The notes under the pieces were generated by a model. The model had not been told where the DNA came from. It did no database searches and saw only the letters and a list, made by a program, of their open reading frames with translations. DNA of 64,000 bases from Aulostomus chinensis (Eukaryota; Chordata; Actinopteri; Syngnathiformes; Aulostomidae), in the NCBI GenBank assembly GCA_037954235.1, contig JBBMOA010000007.1, positions 24,067,457 to 24,131,456 of the forward strand, given 5' to 3'. This document shows, in pieces, positions 13,201 through 23,689 of the stretch. A program made the position numbers and the translations under genes. Position 1 is the stretch's first letter; every line of letters starts with the position of its first letter.

Positions 13201-14894
13201 TGTCCGCCACCACACCATTGTTACCATACACACTGGTCACACACACCTGCAGAGAGCGGATGTGAGAAACGTTTTAATATAGAACAATTCAATTTGACAC
13301 ATGAACAAACATTCAACCATATAAATTTGATGACACTGCATTTGACAAAAGTAACAAGTTCTGAAAAGGACGTAATTTTGATGATCATGTATATACTCTA
13401 TAGCCGTCAAGGGTTCATTTACCTGGTTTAGACGGCAATAGCGTAAGGGGGCCACAGAATGAGCCTGGGTGGCCCACTGGGTAGGATTGATAAAATATTC
13501 TGCTTGGACCCAGTCTCCTTTCATTGGCTCAAAACCTGAAGAAAAAAAAACATGAAGCATGCCACCAGGCAGGAAGAGAACATTAGCCTTCAGCTAACTC
13601 CTAGTAAATTTTACTGTAGTGCTAAGTTTGTTTAATATGCTGTCAGTCTGGGAGCCTAACAAACATGAATTATACACATATGGGCGACTGTTACAGGAGT
13701 AGAAAATGCTAGCAATTCCTAAGAGCAAAACACCCCTGTGAGTGGAGACAACAAAGTGAGTGTATGTAAAGCACTACGGAATCCAAAACGTTCACTAACG
13801 TATTGAGTGAAGCGCAGTGAATGTAAGTACCTTCCCAAAGACTGGAGCGTGGGAAGAAAGTTGTCTGGTTAATGTAGCCGCCATCTCCATCAAATGATGT
13901 GACTGTGCCAATGAGAGGCCGCAGCTGCATGCTGTCATTTTCGCTACACCTTCCTTCACCATCCTCCCAAGAATCATCGCTCTTCTCCACCTAGAAGACA
14001 GAATTCAAATCATTTGTGTGTCAAAGCTGACATCAGTGTCTTTAATGTAAATAATTTACATCGCCACTTGTCTGTCAGCAATATCATAAAAAAACAACCG
14101 TGATGATGACTCAATGACTGTAAAACCAGATGGAGGGCCTGAGCATGGACAAAGGAAGACCTCAGTCAAATGTAAGGCAGTTTCAGTCACTTTTGTTTGT
14201 ATTCTTTAATTCTGATTGATAAAGTTGGAGTTTTTTTCACATTTTAAATAATTTTTCAATGAATACAAATACTATGTGATGCTGTACAGACTACTCAGAT
14301 GTCACAAGGAGATAGTAAGGGACATCTAAATAGACGCATGGTATGATGGTTGAAGATTTGTATACAGTAGAACAACTAACAATAATCCTTGGCGTTCAAG
14401 TTTTCCCAAATGACCCACTTTAAAGAACGTCAGTTGTTGGTTTTAGTTTAAGGTTAATTAAATGTAGTGCTCGCAAATGATGGTGGTAGACACAAGTTTC
14501 TCACCCTTACAGCTTTCCACCCTCCCTCCGCACCATCTCGCACTGCGATGCAGTTCACCAGGTCCCCTTTTTTCAGCGGCATCCCACCCAACACCTCTTC
14601 ACTGGTGAAGTAGACTGCCTCATCTATCATGCCATAATCCAGGCACAGCTGGGTTACCACACTGCCCCGAAGGTTGCGAATATCCGCCGAGCCTGACAAG
14701 CAAGGACCAAACTTTCTGTTTTATGCAAACAAGTACAACAACCGTACTGAATGAATGAACTTCATCTGACTGTATTTAGTGGACATGTTGCATTTACCTG
14801 TTGCACCGGGGAATATGTCTGCTTCATTCACCTCTACTGTCCTCCACAATGGAGAAACCAGTTTGGACAGCACACTCCGCACAACGGTAAACAT
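4235..14894 (-). CDS. mov10l1: MOV10-like 1 RNA helicase, piRNA pathway (26 coding exons)
   Basis: The hand-spliced product is about 1157 aa; the human protein is about 1211. The N-terminal half (about 1-690) has the MOV10L1-specific OB/beta-rich layout. The C-terminal half is an SF1 Upf1-like helicase: motif I GPPGTGKT at about 733-740, motif II DEAG at about 849-852, motif III GDPCQLGP from about 877, motif V EEFQGQE at about 1051-1057, and motif VI RFNVAVTRPK at about 1089-1098. All motifs look intact, so an active ATPase is expected. In animals MOV10L1 is germline-restricted, binds piRNA precursors, unwinds them 5'->3' and feeds them to PIWI proteins and the mitochondrial nuclease. The frames FSYNRLTMRRCHHAL and GVRGTEMREG separate it from its paralogue MOV10. 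The start ATG at 14894 opens exon 1. The final exon is the least certain part. Confidence 0.93.
4277..14797 (-). other. Introns of mov10l1
   Basis: The introns are mostly 80-600 bp. The longest are 4277-5346, 9676-10629, 6394-7070, 5694-6285, 7618-8139 and 13991-14504. I saw only AT-rich sequence and short homopolymers in them, with no nested gene or recognisable mobile element. Compactness of this kind is typical of teleost genes. Confidence 0.6.
5326..5442 (-). CDS. mov10l1: Alternative read-through end of mov10l1 exon 25
   Basis: If the intron after 5347 is retained, the frame continues for six residues (VCGCLS) and stops at TAG 5328-5326, giving about 1150 aa. Exon 25 itself (DPCFRALLQYCFINGAYLGC) is clearly family sequence. 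I favour the spliced form because it continues into a Cys-Gly acidic tail resembling the human C-terminus. The short form cannot be excluded. Confidence 0.35.
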   Translation of the reverse strand, partial: DPCFRALLQYCFINGAYLGCDPPPSLRESLVYVCGCLS

Positions 14895-15341
14895 CAAACC
14901 GGATCAAGAGGCTAGCAGCCCACCTTAAGGAGACGCGAACAGTGGAGCTGCTGTCACTGGATTACATTCTACCAATTTTATATGTTAAAGTAGACAATAC
15001 CACAGAGGAAAACTCGTTTATTCAACAAAAGTTGGCTTCATAGGTAAACCTCCAGACAAAACTATCTAACTTAAAGGAAAGGTTTAAGACTAAACTAACT
15101 TTACGACGACACAACGGGATTTCAAATGTAGAAGCTCATGCTAGCTGCTAGCTTAAAGTTACCTGAGGTCACAAAATAGTCATGTCATGATATAATTAAG
15201 TGGAGTTATTTATTCACCAAAAAAAAAATAATTACGGGAACTGACATGTAACATTAAAAACTTGAAATTACCGTTCTCGACAGGAATATAAAACGACAAT
15301 TCACATGGAAACGTGGAAGTCAATAAAATCCAAATCCAAGA

Positions 15342-15375
15342 GCGCGTACGTGCGCGGGCGCGGTGGGTCAGCGTT
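15342..15375. promoter_or_regulatory. CpG-rich patch upstream of mov10l1
   Basis: A short patch (GCGCGTACGTGCGCGGGCGCGG) stands out from AT-rich surroundings about 450 bp before the mov10l1 start codon. It may mark the promoter core or an untranslated first exon. No TATA box is visible nearby. Assignment to mov10l1 is inference from position. Confidence 0.3.
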
Positions 15376-18300
15376 ATGAAGAAAGCCGTGCTGCAATTAA
15401 TTTGGTCAACCTGGCAGATGTAGCCCATCCCGGGTAGGCGTGGTTGGCAGGAAAAGTTTCCTATCCGATTCCTGTGGTGTGATTTCGCATTTCGATTGTC
15501 AAATTTGATTTTTTTTTTTTTAAATAATCGTGCACTTACATGCAGTTAATTCAGTAAAGATTGATTAGATTCAAAAAAGAATTTGGGGCCAGATGATCTG
15601 AGATCTTACTTAAGGCATTCACTGAACAGCATCAGTGATTTCATTTTGCTATTTGGTGTTGCAAGATACTACAATACTGTAGCTCATCTATCTGTTACAT
15701 TGTAAGTGAAAACTTACTTTATTGTTGCAGCTTTAAGGCTTGCAATGAGCTTTTCAAATTGCAAAAAAAAACAACCAAAAAAAACAATGATAACAACAGC
15801 TAAATATAAACTAAACAATGAATTTGTATAATGCCCTTTTCTTTTTGAACAAAATATAGTCAAATAGCCCCCAAAGGATGGTGTAAGCTTGTCAGGAAAC
15901 TAACAGCCACCTCCACAATAGCTAAGGTTAAAATGAAGTTGCATAATTGAAATTTCTTTTAACTGTTGTTCAAAGGTTCGCCAGGTGCAAAATTAACAGA
16001 GAATTTGTCACAAAATGCATTGTTTTTCAGCGATAACTGTCACTGTTAGCATGCTAAAAATCTAGCCTCAGCCTGTCTGGTCCTAATTATACCACTTTGA
16101 ACCTCAAGAGGCTCTCGGACACCCTAAATCACAGTAGCCTCATATATACACATACCTATGCGGCACAAAATTAATTTCCAACAGGATTATAAATGTAGTT
16201 ATCCAGCTTGTGTTTGGACGCATTTATAAAGCACTGAAGCGCCACCTGTCAGCTGTCTCGTTCACCTCCGTCCTGTTGTCCATTGGCATAATTCCAGAAG
16301 AAGGAGGAACATTTTTTTCCCTCTTCATGCATACATAAAACACTGTGTTTATGCCATGTTGCAAGATAAACTCTTGGCTGAGAAAAATTGAGCTTAAATA
16401 GTGGTGCCAAGGTTGATTCCTACAAGCCTTCACTCTTCAATGTTGCCACTATGATTCACTTTAGTTACTCACAGTGCCAACAGAGTTGTCTGATTCTTCA
16501 GTGTTGCTAAGGGACAAGTGAACATCCAAGGATGAATTACAACAGCGATCACAGCTTTATGAGTTATATTTGATAGCTCTGCCACGGTAGCTGTGTGTAG
16601 TGTTCTTGTCCACTGTTCACTGAAAGAAGCTCTACTGAGAATTTCTAATGAAGCAAAGCCTTTGTGTGCAAAAAGTACAAAAGCATTTGATTTAAAATCC
16701 AAAGTAGAGGAGCTTATTATGCTTCATGGCAGGATGTATAATTGATTCATAATGTATATGAGTCGATTTACTTCTTTCTGTGTTTATATAATATTGTAGT
16801 ATATTCAGTAAAGGGGCACCTGGTAATTCAGTTCATTTTTCAATGGTTGGGGGGGGGGGGGGGGGGGCACCATGTATCTGAGGGTACAATGGCCATCTAG
16901 TGACTGGTGTGTTCCCAAACCTTCCAGAAATCGTATCCCATAATAATGTACAGGAAGCATAAAAGAGCATTTGTGAACTGTACCTGTAAAAATGTTCAAA
17001 AAACCTTTAGTGCTTTTACCACTTACCACCACAAGAGGTCAGTGTTGGCAGTCAGTCAACAACAAGGTCCATGGAGGACTTAGCACACTCTGGTCTACCT
17101 ACAGCAAATGCCACTAATTGACAGAAATCATACCAGCAATTGATCAGAGGAGGACAGAGTCACCTTCCCTCTGATACTGACAGAAAAATCATATGCTTAT
17201 CACAGATATTTACTCCAGAGTCAGAGAAAGGCTGTGTTTACGTCATTACTTCAAGATCTCTCGTAAAATTTCTGCGTCATTTCAAGTTAATGAGTAAAAT
17301 AGCTCAACCCAAAGGGAGTTTTCTTGAGATAAAAACTTGTTGGAGGCAATTTTGTGAAAACAACTAATACAATTAGTAAGAAGAATTTATTCACAGAAAA
17401 TGTATTGCACGCTAGTCCAAAATAACATTGTCAGGTCATTTATTTTCAATAAAAATGTTCAACATTTGCTGGCTCCAGGTCTTTGATTGTATATGCAATA
17501 GGTATTTTTCACTGCTGAACTTAAGTTTTATAGATCAGACAAACAATTATTCAGGAAAATAACTGGCAGATAGTGTAAAATGATAACCTGAAATAATCAT
17601 TAGTTTCAGGTCCTATCAATGATGAATCTGTTCCATCTGTACATTAGATGTATTCAGAAAGTACCAAAAAGTAGAATTAAAAACTTGCCTCATTATTCTA
17701 CTGAATATATTCTACTGTATTCCTTCAAGGTAATAAATCACACAAGAAAATTTAAAAAAAACCTGAATATAGTGCTGTAAAATGAAAAATGAGAATCTGT
17801 TCAGTACAGTAGGGTCAATCTGAGTTAATGTTCACCACAGACGCACAATACATCCAAACGCTGGAGAAATTTGATATTATTTGAACCAGAGGCATCATTT
17901 ATTCAAAGGTCAGCTGAATTTTTACGACCTTTGTCAATGCCCAAATAAATCGAAAGAAGTTACTCAAAGTGGCAATAAATAAACAGCCATTTCCTCCAAA
18001 GACAGTGGTGAAACAAAGAGCGAAGTGAGTCAGGTGACAAACAATCGGCTGGCAGCAGCCTGGAGTCAGTAGTGCAGCCCTCTGGAAAATATGGGACTGA
18101 TGAAATGATCCATCTCGAGATGTACCTCCATTTGCCGTCCTTACGATGCAGATAAGTTCCTTGAGGCATGTTGAATGTACAGAAAACACAGAAGGGGAGA
18201 AATATGTGCAGCCAATGGTTTTTTTTGTGTTTTTTTTTTTATGATGGCTGTCTCTCATTACGCCCAAATAAATACATGACATTTTACAGTTTTACACTGA

Positions 18301-20165
18301 ATTTATGAAACTACAGAGAAGATTTTCAAAGCTGAGACAGGAGGCGGGACATTTTTAGTATGAGCAGTAACTACAGCTATAACAATCCTGTTGGTTTCAT
18401 GGCGATTTCCATAACCTTTCTTTTCATCGTATTTTTGTCTGTTATTGTAACAGTAAAAACCATTCACAATGTCGTCTACATCTGGATCCAGATCTGGCCA
18501 GAGCAGACGCAATAATGGACGAGAGCCCTATCTTGCAATTTTAGGATAATTCCTTATTTAAAAGAAACTGAAAATGAAGGCAGTAAGGGATCTGGCATTG
18601 CACCCAAAACAAAAATCTGATCTTTTTCTGAAATTTCTATAAAACTTGAGGATTCAATAAGACATTCACTAAGCTTCCAGTAAAAGGCAAAATAGAAAAT
18701 TACCCTCCTGTACAGTTGAAATAGTCTGTGTCAAATATCATCTATCTTAAGTTCCTGTGGCTGCACATATGCAGTAATTTGCATGCTATTTTTTTTTCCA
18801 TACTCCATTTTTCTTTGTGTTACTTCTGACTTTCATTTAATCAAATTACCAACTGAACAGTGAAATTTACCAGCCAGTCATTGAATGATAGTGCAGTGTC
18901 ACAAGCCCCCTCCCCCCCCCTCTCCATAGGGGTGTGGTTCAGTTGTTGTCAATCATGGATCCAAATTTAAGAACAAACAATAATATGTAGCCAGCACAAA
19001 TATTAGGTCTTTTTTCACAGTGGCCATTTTGACATGTCTTTGCAAGACAAACTCAGCCAATATTGGCCCTGCTTCATTTAGGCAGACCGGGGTTCTGGTA
19101 CTGTGCATGCCTCACTGGAAAGACTGAACCATAATTAATCTAATCAGTTACACATGTGTTTACACTGCAATGACATGTCAGAATGTCCTCTGTGAAAAGG
19201 GCTTATTTAAGAATGTGTAATGTGTTGTTTTTTTTTAATTGAATTAATTATGGTCCCTTCCCAACATGAACTGTACCAGAGCTCTGGCCTGCCGATGAGC
19301 ACGCAGGGCCGTAATAAATGGGCCCCAATTGTGAAATGTTCTTAGGCACACATTTGCTCTTACAAGGTTGTTTGAACCCTCAATATAGTCTTGCAGACAA
19401 GGAGCGAAGCCTGTTGTCAACCTGTGAATTCTTGCTCCTGACATCTATTGTGCGCCTCTTGTAACTGTCAATCATCCAGGTCCACAAAGACTTAACGGTT
19501 ACACAGGGTACGCGGTAGACGTCAAGGGTGAGGAGCTACAAATAGCCATCAGGTTTTTACCTTTCTCTCTGTCAAGAGAGGATTGAGGTAAAAAAAAATC
19601 CAACAGAGTGCCGCAGGGATAGTGTATTTTTGTAGGCCAAACCATAAGTTAGCATCACCATGAATTCCTGAGAGCGACAGTCAGTTTTTACATTGGATTT
19701 TGGGTATTGTCCCCCCGCAAAAATAAGCTCTGTGACTATGTGACATTTTGTTCTGCAAGAAAAATAAATGGCATGGATATCTACATACATAGCAACAATA
19801 TATATTTTGTCACAAATGAACTCCACATTTACAATTTTTTTAAGCATAAATGCAGTCATCAAAATTGCAAAGCTGATGTTGAGCCGTGAATGAGACCCAC
19901 CATGGATGCATGACTTCGTTACCAAGACTAGCTTTGATTGTGGGAACTCGCTAGCTGATCTCATTTAGCCATTGATGAGCAAACGCGACTAAAGACAAAT
20001 CAACACTTCTAACTTCACGAGTGGTATTTATTGATGTATTTTATTTTAATGTAAAATGAAACTTTAAAAATGTTTTAAAATAGTGTTAACCACAGATCTT
20101 GTTTCAGGCACCAAAAACGCACTCAAAACCTCACTGACTTTGTGACGGGGGAAGCGTAGTGTCAT
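15376..20165. other. Intergenic DNA between mov10l1 and nuak1
   Basis: AT-rich, with a G-run of about 18 at 16850-16867. Minus-strand open frames between 17899 and 18512 (60-127 aa) overlap one another in different frames and match no family I know. I found no tRNA and no complete mobile element here. Confidence 0.5.
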
Positions 20166-20281
20166 CAATGTTTACATCCATCCATCCATTTTCTACCGCT
20201 TATCCTGTGAAGGGTCGCAGGGGGGGGGGCTGGAACGTATGCCAGCAGCGAGAGGCTGGGTCGCCAGTGCAATGTTAACAT
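20166..20281 (-). mobile_element. 5'-truncated SINE/L2-tail copy
   Basis: The core at 20178-20269 matches the 3' end of the full SINE at 49913-50305 (CCATCCATTTTCTAC, GCTTATCCTGT, poly-G, CTGGA). On the minus strand it ends in GGATGGATGG. The flanks CAATGTTTACAT (20166-20177) and CAATGTTAACAT (20270-20281) match at 11 of 12 bases, as expected for an aged target-site duplication. Loss of the 5' part is typical of abortive target-primed reverse transcription. Confidence 0.7.
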
Positions 20282-20845
20282 TTTACAGATTTTAGCATTT
20301 ATTTTTGCATGAATCAATCTTTTTTCTCCACATTGCCCTTCAGTAACCTCCAGTGTGTTTGAAAAACTCCTCCTATCATGTTTATATTTTGTCTTTGGTC
20401 TGAAATAGGTGTTCATTTAAAAAAAAAATGTTGCTGGATAGTTTAGAGAAACTGCCGGCAAGCACGCTAAGAGGCTACAAGAGAGCTAAATGAAGATAAT
20501 ACAGATAATTATTGTTGAACAACAGGCAAAATTAGCCTCTCACCCAAAAAAGGTGTGAGGTCAAGTGTTGTGTTTGTCCTGCATGGCATTGCCAACATGG
20601 CTGCTGTGACTCCAGCTGACAGTGAGAATGTTGGATTGTCTGGAAGATGAATTCAGTGATGGAAGATTGTCAACATGGAGGCTAAGGTGGGGGCCCCTGC
20701 AATCCACCCAGCTATGCCCCTGATCAGCTGCGGTCATATCAGGGATGGGAGAGGAGGAGGAGGAGGAGGAGAGCACAAAGAGAAAGAGAGAGAGAGAGAA
20801 GGTGTGGGGGGTGGGGTGAAGAGACAGTGAAGGAGGAAGGAGGAG
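20282..20845. other. Sequence upstream of nuak1
   Basis: No gene seen. It ends in GGAGGA-type purine repeats (about 20750-20800) that lead into the nuak1 promoter and 5' UTR region. Confidence 0.5.
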
Positions 20846-20909
20846 GTCTACGTAAACCCCGCCTCCGGACTCGGATCCTCTCGCATTCCTTATTCACTGC
20901 CTCTCACGT

Positions 20910-20915
20910 TGAGAG

Positions 20916-20979
<64 letters not shown>
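20910..20979. repeat. (GA)n microsatellite
   Basis: An interrupted GA dinucleotide tract with a short GACA insert. It creates a long low-complexity open frame (RERERE...) that should not be read as protein. Confidence 0.9.
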
Positions 20980-20983
<4 letters not shown>

Positions 20984-21191
20984 AACAAGAAGGGCTCACG
21001 AAAAAAGAAGGAGAAGAAGAAGACGTAGCAGAAGAAGAAGAAGAAGTAGAAGAAGAAGGGGAGCAGCCAAACGACCATGGCAGTATCCAAAACGTCTCAG
21101 CTAAAGATAGAGTCCGATCTCAGCGCACCTCTACCACCGTCGACAGCGGCACGGAGCAGCATGCAGTCGCACAATAGACAGCTGAGTCCAG

Positions 21192-21368
21192 ATGAATGAG
21201 GAGACCTGGGCCGTGGACAAAATGAGGGTCATCTTCATCCTAAACGCCGGTTTCGTCGCAGCTTTCTCGCCTTTTAGATGTGAGTCGGTGATGTGTGCAG
21301 CGTTTAGGACGACAGATAACACGAACCAACCTAAAATAACCAGATCATGCCTGCCGATTGAGGAGTAG
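21192..21368 (+). other. Possible upstream ORF (58 codons) in nuak1 leader
   Basis: An ATG at 21192 opens 58 codons beginning MNEETWAVDKMRVIFILNAG and stops at TAG 21366-21368, about 460 bp before the nuak1 ATG. A GTGAGT donor-like hexamer sits inside it near 21280. If the region is in the mature leader this ORF could dampen nuak1 translation. No family match recognised; a chance ORF is quite possible. Confidence 0.2.
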
Positions 21369-21828
21369 TCCGACCAATTATAGTGGGCTTGCACATACAT
21401 TATAGCCTATATATAAAAATATATATATTATCTTTAAAGTGGATTCAGCTTCCGGTGCTGTCGAAAGCTGAGTTCATATTATTATTACATTATTGGCACC
21501 AGACCTTAATTGATATCCAGTTATATGTAGCCTTTCGGGTTATTATAGACTGATAATGTCCTTTTTAGACTTTTTATGCTTGGTCGTTGTTTATATAGAC
21601 ATAATAACATGACTGAGTAGGAAATCTCTGATCAAAGCCAATTGATCAATCAAGACAATCGGGAAATGTTTGTTTCCACGAGTGATAATATGATGAGTAG
21701 GCTTCCTTGTAATTTATTTATTTATTATTACTATTATTAGGTCGATAAGTAGCTATTATATTATCAATTTAGTAGGTAGTTTAACATATTTAACAGTGGG
21801 AAGCTTGTTTAAACACTTCCCTTGTGAG

Positions 21829-23611
21829 ATGGAAACCGCTTATTTATCGCCCCACGGGGGGGCAAGCCGCCCCGAAGCCCAGAGAGGCCAAACCTCTGCG
21901 GGCAAACCGACGGGGGGTGACCTCTCCCCGCCACCTCTACCTCTACCTGCCGGTAGCTCATCTGAAGAAACTCCGAAAAGCGGTGATGGAAGGAGAAACT
22001 CGGGCGTGAAGAAGCACCACCACAAGCACAACCTTAAGCACCGCTACGAGCTGCTGGAGACGCTGGGAAGAGGCACCTACGGCAAAGTCAAGAAGGCTAT
22101 TGAGCGGCACTCCGGCAGAGAGGTGAGCTACATGGAAGCATCATGCACACTTGTGTAACACCCTTTAGTAGCAAAAAACAATATTAGCTACAGTGTTTTG
22201 GTTTTGGTTTCTTCCTGAGAGGCGTGTGTTCACTTCCAAACTCCGCTGGGGATTCCCCCCGTGCTCAAAAGAGGCCCTCGGGGCCGGGGAGCTGTTTCTG
22301 CACACGCCTCGTCCAATGCTGGGCCTCACGACCGGATGCTGCAGGGCAAATCCGGCTACCGACTGAATGATGCGACTTCAGTGACCCCATATAAGCATCA
22401 TGGGAACCAGCTAACACTCCTTAAGAGTTAGATTCATTATTGTTAAAGCCCCCCCTCCAGTCAAAAATGTGTTCTTGTTTCCATGGTAGAAGTGTAGAAT
22501 GATCCTTGTGCACATGCATGTTTCTACATTCATTTGTGAAATTGTATGTTTCCTCTGTGCTCCTGAAAATCTGATTTTGAAAGGGAAGTGCTATTTTCAT
22601 GACTATAGTATTTTTTAAGATTATTTTTGTGTATCCCAATGCAATTGTAGAGGGAGTGAAACAGAAATGTGTTTGCAGGAGTCAGTCCACCATCTTCCTT
22701 ATGAAATAACACATAGCCTGTGATAGGACACCCACAGTCTGCTGCTCCCCCACCATCACAGGAGCCACGTCCTTGTAGAACAGCACATCTCTCTGAATAG
22801 CCTATTTCCATGTGTGGCAAAATTTGACCCTTGTGCCCAACCTGGCAGGACATGAAGAACTTTCCATGTGCTGTGAATGCCGAGAGGAAACTTTATATAG
22901 GTCAACAATGCCCCCCAATGGTTTCATAGCTCCTGGCAAATGAAACTATTTCATGTCATTGGGGGTCAGTAGTGCTTAGCCTGCTCTATGTCTTCATATT
23001 CAGTACTGCAACTGAACCAGCTCTACTGTGAAATATTCAGCTTAATAAAGTAAATTAAGAGTGAAAGTATCTTCTGTTGAGAGTGAATTTGAGAAACTTT
23101 ACTTCTTTTGAAAGCTGAACACATAACTCAATATAAATCGTCTTGCCAAACTTTTCAAGAAAATCTATTAGTCCACCCACGGATGCTCAAATTATTACAA
23201 CACAGCTCCGGGGTCGAATGTTTTTCTTGTTCTCTGCAGTAATATCCTCAGACTCAACATAGGATGTCAGAGAGAAAAGCACTTCCTGCCGTCATTGTGA
23301 TTCACGTGGGAGGTTTTATATCTTAGGAAAGTCCTTGGAGAGTCAGTGCCTCCCCACATGGAATATCAGAAGAATGCCAGACAGAGTGTGACAGACGGCA
23401 AGCTCACGGGCCTCGTGTGTCTAGCGCAGCGTTGCAAGAGTTTACACGACCTCTGACCCAATGCTAGTCCCTTGTGTGCCTATGTTAGATGCAGCAGTGT
23501 GGGAGAGACTGTTATGCAATTATCTTATCTCCTTTTCTTGTTCAGTCCACAAACCAAATGAGAGGAGAAGAAGGAGCAGAATGAGGAAATAGACAGGAAG
23601 CTTGATATGTG

Positions 23612-23689
<78 letters not shown>

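Larger units (their letters stand above)
4235..14894 (-). other. mov10l1: Exon map of mov10l1
   Basis: Coding exons 1-26 (high to low coordinate): 14894-14798, 14692-14505, 13990-13831, 13535-13423, 13246-13059, 12943-12803, 12560-12243, 12087-11890, 11801-11687, 11352-11175, 11086-11016, 10911-10820, 10685-10630, 9675-9599, 9527-9455, 9377-9196, 9002-8856, 8718-8597, 8490-8391, 8286-8140, 7617-7444, 7220-7071, 6393-6286, 5693-5553, 5442-5347, 4276-4235. Every junction keeps phase and has GT/AG ends. Exon 16 carries motif I, exon 19 motif II, exon 20 motif III, exon 23 motif V and exon 24 motif VI. Exon 14 has two candidate acceptors 2 nt apart, and only the second stays open. Confidence 0.85.
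20846..21828 (+). promoter_or_regulatory. nuak1: Presumed promoter and 5' UTR of nuak1
   Basis: A CCCCGCCTCC GC-box occurs near 20857-20866, followed by a (GA)n tract at 20910-20979 and further AAG/GAA purine repeats to about 21060. The stretch 21061-21330 is CpG-bearing and more balanced in composition, and 21400-21800 is AT-rich. It lies directly upstream of the nuak1 coding start. The transcription start, and whether an intron separates a leader exon, cannot be settled from sequence alone. Confidence 0.45.

Noticed and set aside
17899..18512. Overlapping minus-strand open frames upstream of nuak1
   Set aside because: Three frames compete, none resembles a known protein, and no consistent splicing joins them.
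20827..21177. 116-codon plus-strand open frame (RERERE, EEEE)
   Set aside because: It is produced by the GA/GAA repeats, is low complexity, and lies in the presumed nuak1 leader.
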